From contig CALVCY010000118.1 of NCBI GenBank assembly GCA_944326175.1, positions 1-16,221 of the forward strand: DNA of 16,221 nt, written 5' to 3'. The stretch's first letter is position 1; each line of letters opens with the position of its first letter. Of this stretch, positions 8,149-15,154 are shown in pieces. The notes beneath the pieces were generated by a model that worked only from the letters and a program-made list of their open reading frames with translations, did not search any database and was not told the DNA's origin. Made by a program: the position numbers and the translations under genes. This DNA is from an uncultured Erysipelotrichaceae bacterium. Its GTDB lineage: Bacteria > Bacillota_I > Bacilli_A > Erysipelotrichales > Erysipelotrichaceae.

Positions 8149-8935
8149 AATCGAACATCTATCCAAAACCTTCAATGGTCATACCATCAATGAACGCAAA
8201 GCACTCAATGACATCAATCTAACGTTAAATGACGGTGATTTCGTTACAGTGATCGGTGGAAATGGTGCCGGTAAAAGTACCTTGCTCAATATGATCGCCG
8301 GTGTATATCCGATGGATAGTGGCAAGATCCTTTTAGATGATATCGATATTTCGTTGATGCCCCAATCCAAACGGGCGCGTTATATCGGTCGGGTATTCCA
8401 GGATCCCATGATGGGTACTGCTGCCGATATGCAGATCGAAGAAAATCTGGCATTGGCCAAACGTCGAGGAGCAAAACGCGGTCTCAAATGGGAAGTCAGT
8501 GATGCAGAACGCCATGAATATCGTCAATTGCTACGATCATTAGATCTGCATCTTGAAGATCGTTTGACGCAACAGGTCGGCTTGTTATCGGGTGGTCAGC
8601 GTCAAGCGTTGACATTATTGATGGCAACTTTGATCAAACCATCTCTATTGTTATTGGATGAACACACGGCAGCATTGGATCCTAAGACTGCAGCCAAGGT
8701 ATTGGAGTTGACTGAATCATTGGTCAAGACCCACCATTTGACCACATTGATGATCACCCATAATATGAAAGATGCCATCCGACTCGGCAATCGATTGATC
8801 ATGATGCATGAAGGGCGAATCATCTTTGAAGCCGATGGTACGACCAAACAAGATCTTACTGTTGAAGCATTACTTGAAAAATTCGAATCCGCTTCCGGAC
8901 AACAACTGAGCAATGATCGGATGCTTTTGGTCTAA
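8141..8935 (+). CDS. ABC importer ATP-binding protein (TrpZ-like, COG1101)
   Basis: A 264-residue cytoplasmic ATPase that powers the importer. All nucleotide-binding motifs are intact: Walker A GGNGAGKST (39-47), Q-loop Gln87 in RVFQDP, signature LSGGQ (149-153), Walker B LLLLDEH (169-175, Asp173/Glu174) and switch histidine His207 in MITHN. The insertion after the Q-loop (roughly 105-125, RRGAKRGLKWEVSDAERHEY) is typical of this COG1101 group. Translation is coupled to the permease through an eight-base overlap, with GAAAGGGG upstream. Its stop codon lies inside a TGGTCTAACCA palindrome at 8928-8938. No terminator follows before the next gene. Confidence 0.96.
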   Translation: MLRIEHLSKTFNGHTINERKALNDINLTLNDGDFVTVIGGNGAGKSTLLNMIAGVYPMDSGKILLDDIDISLMPQSKRARYIGRVFQDPMMGTAADMQIEENLALAKRRGAKRGLKWEVSDAERHEYRQLLRSLDLHLEDRLTQQVGLLSGGQRQALTLLMATLIKPSLLLLDEHTAALDPKTAAKVLELTESLVKTHHLTTLMITHNMKDAIRLGNRLIMMHEGRIIFEADGTTKQDLTVEALLEKFESASGQQLSNDRMLLV

Positions 8936-8952
8936 CCATACCCAAGTTCATG

Positions 8953-8958
8953 TATAAT
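8953..8958 (+). promoter_or_regulatory. Candidate -10 box TATAAT
   Basis: A perfect TATAAT preceded by TTCATG lies in the 49-base gap before the aldolase-like gene, 27 bases upstream of its start. No good -35 hexamer is at the usual distance (TTGGTC at 8927-8932 would leave a 20-base spacer). It could give the downstream gene its own transcript, independent of the importer. Confidence 0.45.
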
Positions 8959-8984
8959 AAGTACAAAGAAATGAGGATATTGCC

Positions 8985-9875
8985 ATGCAAAACGCCTATC
9001 AGACGATCAATGAAGAAGGATTGATCGTATCCTTCACGTCCCAGGCCAAAGATCTAAGAGCCATCCAAGCCGTCAATGACCTGGGTATTTCGACAGTGAT
9101 TCTCAACTCCAATGATTCCAAACTGATCAATGACCTTCATGAAAAAAATCCGGACAGTGTGATCGGTATCTCCTGTTTGAAGCATGAAGAAACGTTTGAT
9201 TATACCAACCATCACGCTGACTTTGTTCTATTGCCATGTTGGGATCTGGCCAACGCTTCCGCGTATTTGTTCAATGGTATCCGCGTGATCCCATATTGCG
9301 AGACTGAAAACGATGTGGAACGACTCAAAGACAGTTATTCGACATTCATGATCAATTTCAATACCGGGATCGAACACAAATATCCCAATCACTTTTTCAT
9401 CATCAACACCGTCAGTGATTCCGATATCCAGGAAACCGGTTATCTGACCAATGTATTGGCTTATGTCGTCCACGACAATATGTGTCTGATGGATAATTGT
9501 CGATCCATTCGTCGCGCCATCCGTGCATTGTTGGATGTATCTCTGGCCCATGTCGGATTGAACAGTGAAAACGAGCAAGATGCTGATCAAATGACCACGG
9601 CGTTTAGCAAATTGTTCATCCAGGAAAGGGAAGAAACATTCGTTTCTTACTTCGGTAGTGAATACAGTGAAGTGATGAAACCCGAAAACAAACGCGGTAC
9701 CCATGGTCATATCGGCATTGCCGTCAACAATGTCCCCCGTGCCATGCATTACTATGAAGCCATGGGATATCATTTCAATCCGGATAGTGTCCAGGTCGAC
9801 GAGTTCGGCAACATGACTTTGATCTACATGATCGAGCAGATCGGCGGATTTGCTTTGCATCTGTATCGTAAATAA
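8985..9875 (+). CDS. Degenerate KDPG/KHG aldolase-like domain fused to a VOC domain
   Basis: The 296-residue protein has two parts. Residues about 8-195 follow the strand order of the KHG/KDPG aldolase barrel (Eda): EEGLIVSFTS for the first strand, VIGISCLKHEE where relatives have IGAGTVL, ADFVLLPCW for the SPG strand and IRVIPYCETENDV for the IPVIPG...TP strand. The strand that should carry the Schiff-base lysine (LKLFP) reads FMINFNTG (121-128) with no lysine. Residues about 240-296 (GHIGIAVNNVPRAMHYYEAMGY...GGFALHLYRK) look like the short VOC/glyoxalase-type domain attached to some Firmicutes KDPG aldolases. GAGGA (8973-8977) supports the ATG. Aldolase activity is unlikely; a sugar-acid-binding, regulatory or altered enzymatic role is possible. 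No sugar-acid genes are adjacent. Confidence 0.65.
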   Translation: MQNAYQTINEEGLIVSFTSQAKDLRAIQAVNDLGISTVILNSNDSKLINDLHEKNPDSVIGISCLKHEETFDYTNHHADFVLLPCWDLANASAYLFNGIRVIPYCETENDVERLKDSYSTFMINFNTGIEHKYPNHFFIINTVSDSDIQETGYLTNVLAYVVHDNMCLMDNCRSIRRAIRALLDVSLAHVGLNSENEQDADQMTTAFSKLFIQEREETFVSYFGSEYSEVMKPENKRGTHGHIGIAVNNVPRAMHYYEAMGYHFNPDSVQVDEFGNMTLIYMIEQIGGFALHLYRK

Positions 9876-9879
9876 CATT

Positions 9880-9905
9880 CAGGTGGGCGTGATACCGTCC
9901 ACCTG
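9880..9905. other. Short inverted repeat, weak terminator or leader hairpin
   Basis: Arms CAGGTGGGCG (9880-9889) and CGTCCACCTG (9896-9905) can form ten pairs, one of them G-U, around a six-base loop. It lies five bases past the stop of the aldolase-like gene. No U-run follows, so strong termination is doubtful; it may protect the 3' end or act in the leader of the next gene. Confidence 0.45.
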
Positions 9906-9933
9906 ATATTCACGTTTAAGGAAGGTGAGTCGG

Positions 9934-10914
9934 TTGAAACGCTACGAAGACGATTTCAGTGAATCCCCATTTGAAAATATGCGGGAATTGAGTCATAAAC
10001 ATCAACGAAAACAAAAAAAGAAAGTAAGACTTAAACCCAAAACAGAAGTGATCCAACCATCGGATACTTCAAATCGCGTAAAAGGCAAAGCTTATTCCAA
10101 TCAATTGACTAAACGCCTTACCATAACGGTCATTGTTTTGATCCCGTTGATTTTGATCGGTTTATTGGTTTTATTGGTGTTTAATAAAGACCAACCCATT
10201 TCAATCCAACCGTCACCGACACCATCCATGATGCCAACCCCCACACCGACCCCGTTGCCAACGCCGACTCCGGAACCAACGTTTGATACCAGTGGTTATG
10301 ACACGACCTCTTTTGGTTCTGCCACCCAGATCGTCAACAAGAAGCATCGACTCAATGCCTCGGATATCCCTGATGATATGGTCGTGATCGATATGCCAGC
10401 GACCATTGCTGACATGACGGTCAAACGGGAAGTCAATGATGCATTGAACCAACTCTATGCTGATGCGTCCAGTGCCGGCATCGATCTATATGTGAATACC
10501 GGTTATATCGGTTATTACTATCAAGCAACGTTATTTGACCAATATGTTGAAATGGCGGGTCAAAACTATGCATTGAAGATCCAGCCACGACAAGGGTACA
10601 GTGAACATCAAACGGGTTATGCGGTGGATTTCATTTCTAGGCAAAATGGCAAATACACCCGGTACAATGATTCGCAACGTTCATCCTGTGCTCCTGAAGA
10701 TTGTGAAGAAAATGATGCAGCCATTTGGTTAAGTGAGCATGGCCATGAGTATGGTTTTATCCAACGATATCCCAAAGGCAAGGAAGATATCACGGGATAT
10801 GATTCCCAATGGTGGCATTACCGCTACGTCGGGGTAGAAGTCGCGACATACTTACATGAACATGGTTTGACCATGGAAGAAGCATTCAATGTGGAAGGAG
10901 GGGATTATCAATGA
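9934..10914 (+). CDS. Membrane-anchored VanY/LAS-fold protein, probable catalytically impaired D,D-carboxypeptidase
   Basis: A 326-residue protein with a basic cytoplasmic tail (1-60), one transmembrane helix (about 63-83), a Pro/Thr-rich wall-spanning linker (93-116) and an extracellular VanY-like domain (PF02557). Zinc ligands are present: SEHQTGYAVD (223-232, His225 and Asp232) and His295 in WWHYRYVG. Two expected catalytic positions differ: the Glu three residues before the last His (usually EPWH) is Gln292, and the Arg of SGYRS is replaced in TGYIGYYYQ (188-195). It may bind rather than cut peptidoglycan stem peptides. TTG at 9934 is chosen because GGAAGGTG (9920-9927) is well spaced from it; GTG at 9925 would overlap that site. 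The end overlaps the next gene by four bases. Confidence 0.85.
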   Translation: MKRYEDDFSESPFENMRELSHKHQRKQKKKVRLKPKTEVIQPSDTSNRVKGKAYSNQLTKRLTITVIVLIPLILIGLLVLLVFNKDQPISIQPSPTPSMMPTPTPTPLPTPTPEPTFDTSGYDTTSFGSATQIVNKKHRLNASDIPDDMVVIDMPATIADMTVKREVNDALNQLYADASSAGIDLYVNTGYIGYYYQATLFDQYVEMAGQNYALKIQPRQGYSEHQTGYAVDFISRQNGKYTRYNDSQRSSCAPEDCEENDAAIWLSEHGHEYGFIQRYPKGKEDITGYDSQWWHYRYVGVEVATYLHEHGLTMEEAFNVEGGDYQ

Positions 10915-12152
10915 GCGGTAAATTTCAGTTTGTGACCCATATCGAGCCACGTGTATATGACGCGTTCGTTTTTAATCATCCCTTGCGTAATATTTCCCAA
11001 TACCGCCAATGGGCGGTATTGAAGCCGGCGTGGTCGAGTTTTATCTGTGGAATGACCAGTGGTGAAACACTGGTCGCCAGTGCATTGGTATTGGTACGTA
11101 GCCAATATGGATTCAAGATGGCTTATTGTCCTCGTGGTCCGATCATGGATTATCGTGATGTCAATCTGGTACGCAGTTTTTTGACTTCGCTTCGTTTATA
11201 TTGTGCTGATCAGGGGATTTCCACATTGATCTTTGATCCCAATATCATCGTCAATTCGGTCAGTATCAAAGAAAAAGGGAATGCGGATGCATTCGATGCA
11301 TCTGCATTATTGGATACGATCCTGGATGATCATCACATCCATTTCCGTGGTTTTACCAAGGATATCGAAGCAACGACATTGCCCCGCTATAATCTAGCAT
11401 TTGATCTAAACCAGGATCTGGAAATGGTTTTACCCAAGAAAACAAAAGAGAAGATCCATCATTATGATGGTCATGGTTTGACCATTTCTTCTTGTAAAGA
11501 TAGTGAACGCTTTTATGCTATGGTCGCTTATACCGAAAAACGGAAAGGTATTGCATTACGCAATGCGGACTATTTCAAGACGTTATTGAATGAATATCCC
11601 TCCAGTACCATTTTGATGGCGACATTGGATTGTGATACGACCATCGATCATCTCAATGAATTAAAAGTGCAATACGAAAGCAAACTCGAACTGTATCGAC
11701 AAAGTGCTCCCAAGAAAAGCAAACAATGGGAAAATCAGATCGATCGGATCGTCAAGGAGATCGAAGAAACCAAAGCATTGAAATCCCAATATGGTCCAAC
11801 CATCGATGTGGCGGGTTTATTATTGGTCAGTGATGGGAAAAACTGTGAATTGCTCTATTCTGGTCTGAATGATGATTTTCGAAAATACCATCCAGCATAT
11901 GCGTTGCGTTATCATGCATTGCTTTGGGCCAAAGAACAGGGGTGTTCATGGTTTAATTTCGGTGGTGTGGAAGGCACATTGGATGATGGTTTGTTCACGT
12001 TTAAAAGTGCATTCAATCCCACCATCAATGTCTATATCGGTGAATTCGTCATGGCATGTAAATGGAGCAATATCCTTTTTGAAAAAGGATTGCCACTTTT
12101 GCGAAAGGCACGAGATAAAGCCATTGCAAAAAACAAAAAAGGAGGCAATTGA
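10911..12152 (+). CDS. FemABX-type peptidoglycan bridge aminoacyltransferase
   Basis: Fem proteins use aminoacyl-tRNA to add amino acids to the lysine side chain of lipid II or its precursor, at the inner membrane face. The 413 residues show two GNAT-like halves. The C-terminal half contains YALRYHALLWAKEQGCSWFNFGGV (starting about 330) and GLFTFKSAFNP (360-370), the family's typical F-K-x-x-F/G region. A charged helical arm at about 245-293 (NELKVQYESKLE...QIDRIVKEIEETKAL) matches the coiled-coil arm inserted in FemA/FemX. The ATG overlaps the stop of the VanY-like gene (ATGA) with GGAGGGG upstream, so the two are coupled. Which amino acid is added, and whether first or later in the bridge, cannot be told. 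A basic C-terminal tail (KARDKAIAKNKKGG) is present. Confidence 0.9.
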   Translation: MSGKFQFVTHIEPRVYDAFVFNHPLRNISQYRQWAVLKPAWSSFICGMTSGETLVASALVLVRSQYGFKMAYCPRGPIMDYRDVNLVRSFLTSLRLYCADQGISTLIFDPNIIVNSVSIKEKGNADAFDASALLDTILDDHHIHFRGFTKDIEATTLPRYNLAFDLNQDLEMVLPKKTKEKIHHYDGHGLTISSCKDSERFYAMVAYTEKRKGIALRNADYFKTLLNEYPSSTILMATLDCDTTIDHLNELKVQYESKLELYRQSAPKKSKQWENQIDRIVKEIEETKALKSQYGPTIDVAGLLLVSDGKNCELLYSGLNDDFRKYHPAYALRYHALLWAKEQGCSWFNFGGVEGTLDDGLFTFKSAFNPTINVYIGEFVMACKWSNILFEKGLPLLRKARDKAIAKNKKGGN

Positions 12153-12155
12153 GCC

Positions 12156-12752
12156 ATGGGATATGGATATGGTTATACCAAACGACCCACTTATTCGGTG
12201 CGCTATTACCGCCAAACTATCTTTGATCTGAAACGCTTAGATCCTATCCGTTACATCGCATTCGATGTGGAAACCACCGGATTGAGTTGTTTTGATGATC
12301 GCATCGTGGAATTGAGTGCTGTATTATTCGAAAATGGCCAAATCAAAGAAGAATTTACGACATTGGTCAATCCAGGATGTACGATTCCGGATAGTGTGAT
12401 CGCGATCCATGGTATCAATGATGCGATGGTTCAAGATGCACCCGATGGTTCGACCATGTTGAAACAATGGAATGATCAGATGCATTGGATGGATGATCCG
12501 ACCATGATATTCGTGGCCCATAATGCTAAATTCGATATGAGTTTTTTGGCTCAGACCATGCAACGTGCTGGATATGAAAGTGAATTGAATTATGTCGATA
12601 CCTTATCCGTTTCCAGAAAATTTTTGAACTTACCGGATTACAAACTCAATACGGTCGCGAATCATTATCACATCATCAATCCACATGCACATCGTGCGTA
12701 TGCCGATGCCTTGACTTGTGGTAAGATCATGTGGCAATTGATCCAGGAATAA
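12156..12752 (+). CDS. DEDDh-family 3'-5' exonuclease (DnaQ/PolC-epsilon-like)
   Basis: A 198-residue stand-alone proofreading-type exonuclease. Motif Exo I is FDVETTG (36-42, Asp37/Glu39), Exo II is AHNAKFDMSFL (121-131, Asp127), and Exo III-epsilon is HRAYADA (179-185, His179/Asp184), so the full DEDDh set is intact. A Tyr/Gly-rich stretch (1-30) precedes the domain. AAAAGGAGG (about 12137-12145) supports the ATG, three bases after the fem stop. The substrate (DNA or RNA) and partner polymerase are not evident; it has no polymerase or helicase domain. It is the last gene of this run, closed by a terminator. Confidence 0.9.
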   Translation: MGYGYGYTKRPTYSVRYYRQTIFDLKRLDPIRYIAFDVETTGLSCFDDRIVELSAVLFENGQIKEEFTTLVNPGCTIPDSVIAIHGINDAMVQDAPDGSTMLKQWNDQMHWMDDPTMIFVAHNAKFDMSFLAQTMQRAGYESELNYVDTLSVSRKFLNLPDYKLNTVANHYHIINPHAHRAYADALTCGKIMWQLIQE

Positions 12753-12768
12753 AATGGTCAAACCATGT

Positions 12769-12806
12769 AAAAAAGACACTTCGTATTAGTTCGAAGTGTC
12801 CTTTTT
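12769..12806. terminator. Bidirectional intrinsic terminator between convergent genes
   Basis: A nine-pair stem (GACACTTCG 12775-12783 with 12792-12800) with an eight-base loop is flanked by six A on the left and five T on the right, so both strands carry a U-run. It lies 16 bases past the exonuclease stop and overlaps the last codons and stop of the DUF1361 gene on the other strand. Confidence 0.85.
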
Positions 12807-13487
12807 CATCTTGGCTTTCAACTCATTGCCTTCTTCCACTTTTTGATAGATCCAATAAGCACAGAAGAAGAAAACGGCAATGACAAAGGAGAAGATCACA
12901 GCAAACTTGTCCAGATCATGGTACAGTGCTTTCAATAAAGTGCGCGGATGCAATATGTCCCAGCTGTTGAACCGTAAAAAGCGTCCGATATAAACACCAT
13001 ATCCCACCAATAAGGAAAGGATGAGCATGACCATGTATTTCAGAATCGAATGGGATATCAATGGGGTATTGCGATAGATCCATTGTGTCGAAACCAAACC
13101 ACTGACCACACCCAATACGATGCCCGCTGCGATATAGATCAATGCCAGCCAGGCTTTCAGATCCGTATTGTAAGTATAATTCCAATTGACGATGGTGGAA
13201 CTGTCCAAATGGATCAGATCGGTGATCATATAGGTGCTGTTGGGTAAAAAGAGTAACCATAACAGAAGGAATGGTAAAACCAGGATGATCCAGTACCATT
13301 TTTTACTGGAAAAACCAAGCGCAACTGGAATGGAAAAGACCAAAGGTAAAAAGGAAAGGATCAGATTCCAATACAACCACTTTAATCTTAGGGGTACGCC
13401 CATATCATCCAATACGAGACCACAACCTGCATACACCATGGATATCAGTGCAAAAACCAATAATAGTTTCCAATCTTTTTTACGCAT
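12786..13487 (-). CDS. DUF1361-family membrane protein
   Basis: A 233-residue integral membrane protein with about six hydrophobic segments (roughly 8-25, 38-58, 65-82, 111-133, 147-167, 195-214) and a basic tail. Two conserved DUF1361 (PF07099) signatures are present: LPNSTYMITDLIHL (81-94) and GRFLRFNSWDI (168-178). The function of the family is unknown. It overlaps the end of rnhC by eight bases on the same strand and is probably translated from the same mRNA; GGTGATCC in the end of rnhC is its only weak ribosome site. Its stop codon lies in the loop of the bidirectional terminator. Confidence 0.85.
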   Translation of the reverse strand: MRKKDWKLLLVFALISMVYAGCGLVLDDMGVPLRLKWLYWNLILSFLPLVFSIPVALGFSSKKWYWIILVLPFLLLWLLFLPNSTYMITDLIHLDSSTIVNWNYTYNTDLKAWLALIYIAAGIVLGVVSGLVSTQWIYRNTPLISHSILKYMVMLILSLLVGYGVYIGRFLRFNSWDILHPRTLLKALYHDLDKFAVIFSFVIAVFFFCAYWIYQKVEEGNELKAKMKKDTSN

Positions 13488-14370
13488 GATGGATCACCTT
13501 CTCAATATTGGAAAAATGAAGTTTGGCCACATGGTAAAGCATGGTCGAACCATGTTGATCGATGATTTTAGTGATATCTTCATCCACGGCTTTCCCCGCA
13601 CCTTTATGCAAAGGGATACCGATCTGTTCACTCAACTGATCCATGGCTTTTAAAAAGGTAAATCGGGCGATCAAGGACGCACAGGCAACGGAAAGATATT
13701 GATGTTCGGCTTTAGTTTTGAAGGTCAACCCATGAATGATGTTGGTTTGACCATCCAAATACCGATAGTAACTGGTCTTGGGGGTGAATTGATCCACCAC
13801 ACACAGATCTGGTAATCGATCGATCTTTTCCTTCAATTTAACATAAGCATGGTTATGCAATATGGCTTTCAAAGCATTTAGATTATATTTTTGGTGCATC
13901 TGGTTGTATTTAACATTATCCAATACCAAGACCGCATAGGGGCAGATCTTCATGATGGTTGGAACCACTGTAACGATGGTCGAATCATCCATCAATTTGG
14001 AATCATCGATATGATAAGGCTTCAATTGATCCGCCATGGTCTTATCCACATAAACCGCACTGACCACGACTGGACCAAAAACATCACCCGTGCCCACTTC
14101 ATCACTGCCAGCTTGAGGATAAATGGATTGCATCATAGCATCTTGGGGTTGAACCAACGCTTTAATGGATGGATGATCATCCATCCATTGCACTAACCGA
14201 TTGCTTTGAAAAACCACCTTGTTGGAGGTATAGACCGAAATGGTGATGCCATCCCCTTTATACAAGGTTTTGATATACGGATTGGGGGATGGCAATACCA
14301 TGAGATCCGTGATGGTGGATAATTGGTTTATCTTTTGATCGTTCCATTGGACGGAAATTACATTGCTCAT
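13480..14370 (-). CDS. rnhC: Ribonuclease HIII
   Basis: RNase HIII cuts the RNA strand of RNA-DNA hybrids and helps remove R-loops and primers. The 296-residue protein has an N-terminal substrate-binding domain (1-80, DUF3378/TBP-like) and the catalytic domain beginning GSDEVGTGDVFGP (88-100), where Asp90-Glu91 is the N-terminal acidic pair characteristic of RNase HII/HIII. IDDSK and LCVVDQF follow as later family motifs. The length suits HIII rather than the shorter HII. The ATG at 14370 has no visible Shine-Dalgarno sequence; see the promoter entry just upstream. It is divergent from the CvpA-family gene, a partial match to the Bacillus rnhC-cvpA-mutS2 neighbourhood. Confidence 0.93.
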   Translation of the reverse strand: MSNVISVQWNDQKINQLSTITDLMVLPSPNPYIKTLYKGDGITISVYTSNKVVFQSNRLVQWMDDHPSIKALVQPQDAMMQSIYPQAGSDEVGTGDVFGPVVVSAVYVDKTMADQLKPYHIDDSKLMDDSTIVTVVPTIMKICPYAVLVLDNVKYNQMHQKYNLNALKAILHNHAYVKLKEKIDRLPDLCVVDQFTPKTSYYRYLDGQTNIIHGLTFKTKAEHQYLSVACASLIARFTFLKAMDQLSEQIGIPLHKGAGKAVDEDITKIIDQHGSTMLYHVAKLHFSNIEKVIHHA

Positions 14371-14373
14371 GCA

Positions 14374-14386
14374 CTAGAGTCTAGCA
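14374..14386 (-). promoter_or_regulatory. Candidate extended -10 of rnhC with overlapping palindrome
   Basis: Read on the minus strand, TGC-TAGACT (plus 14378-14386) has the form of an extended -10. It ends seven bases before the rnhC ATG, which would place transcription start at or next to the A of the ATG. The same bases contain the perfect palindrome CTAGA-G-TCTAG (14374-14384), a possible operator. No -35 match is seen. Confidence 0.35.
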
Positions 14387-14419
14387 CAAAGTGAACCTTT
14401 ATATTGCGGTTGAATCATG

Positions 14420-14425
14420 TAAAAT
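14420..14425 (+). promoter_or_regulatory. Candidate -10 box TAAAAT of the cvpA-mutS2 unit
   Basis: TAAAAT after ATCATG lies 37 bases before the CvpA-family start and resembles the TTCATG-TATAAT at 8947-8958. A degenerate copy of the palindrome (CGGTTGAATCA, 14407-14417) directly abuts it. There is no clear -35. Confidence 0.4.
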
Positions 14426-14461
14426 AGTACTGCTTGTTTGAAAAGAACAAAGGAGTCCTGC

Positions 14462-15130
14462 ATGTTTACCTTACCTTCATATTTTTCGATCGTGGTCACC
14501 ATCATTGCGTTGGTGATGATCGTCTTCTGTGTGATCAAAGGATTCAAAGATGGACTGGTATTGTCTATCTATGATCTGTTTTCTTTATTGATCAGTCTTT
14601 ATATCGCGTATTTGTGTTCAGGCACATTAGCTGTTGATCTAGCCATTGTTCCCGATAGTGTCACCCATGGGATCACCATCGTCTCCAATGAGATCTTCAA
14701 TGAGATGATCACCATGGTGATCAATTATTTCATCAACTGGATCTTATGGTTCATCATCATTTCCATCGTGTTACGGATCATCCTTCATTTTTTACGTAAA
14801 CTCTTCAAAGGGATCGATAAGATCCCAGTGGTCAAGACCATCAATGGATATGCCGGTGCATTGTTTGGTATGATCAAAGCCATGATCATGATCTTGATCA
14901 TGGGTTATGTATTGTCTTTACCATTCATTACCAATGGGGTGCAGATCCGTCAGCAATCATTGATCGAACCATTGGTCCAACTATCTCGTACCACTTTCAC
15001 ATTCATCGATCAATCTTTGGATATCAGTGAAACATTGAACGCATTAGCCACCGGTTTGACCGATTTTAGCCAATTATCCGCATCTCAATTGGATACATTG
15101 ATCAATAATCTATCCGATTTTATCCATTAA
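14462..15130 (+). CDS. CvpA-family membrane protein
   Basis: A 222-residue integral membrane protein of the CvpA family (PF02674), named for colicin V production in E. coli; in Firmicutes its role is unclear but it commonly lies before mutS2. Four hydrophobic segments are visible (about 6-24, 31-52, 84-108, 127-153), with the family-typical KGFKDGLVLSIYDLFSLL (26-43) in the first loop and second helix and a GYAGALFGMIKA region (129-140) at the start of the fourth. The ATG at 14462 is chosen because AAAGGAG (14449-14455) precedes it; an in-frame ATG at 14438 lies upstream of that site and would add eight polar residues. mutS2 starts 24 bases downstream on the same strand. Confidence 0.85.
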   Translation: MFTLPSYFSIVVTIIALVMIVFCVIKGFKDGLVLSIYDLFSLLISLYIAYLCSGTLAVDLAIVPDSVTHGITIVSNEIFNEMITMVINYFINWILWFIIISIVLRIILHFLRKLFKGIDKIPVVKTINGYAGALFGMIKAMIMILIMGYVLSLPFITNGVQIRQQSLIEPLVQLSRTTFTFIDQSLDISETLNALATGLTDFSQLSASQLDTLINNLSDFIH

Positions 15131-15154
15131 TCGTTCAACCAAGGAGGTCCCTTC

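Noticed and set aside
10213..10281. Pro/Thr repeat DNA as a mobile or simple-sequence repeat.
   Set aside because: It encodes the low-complexity linker of the VanY-like wall protein, in frame and in the expected place.
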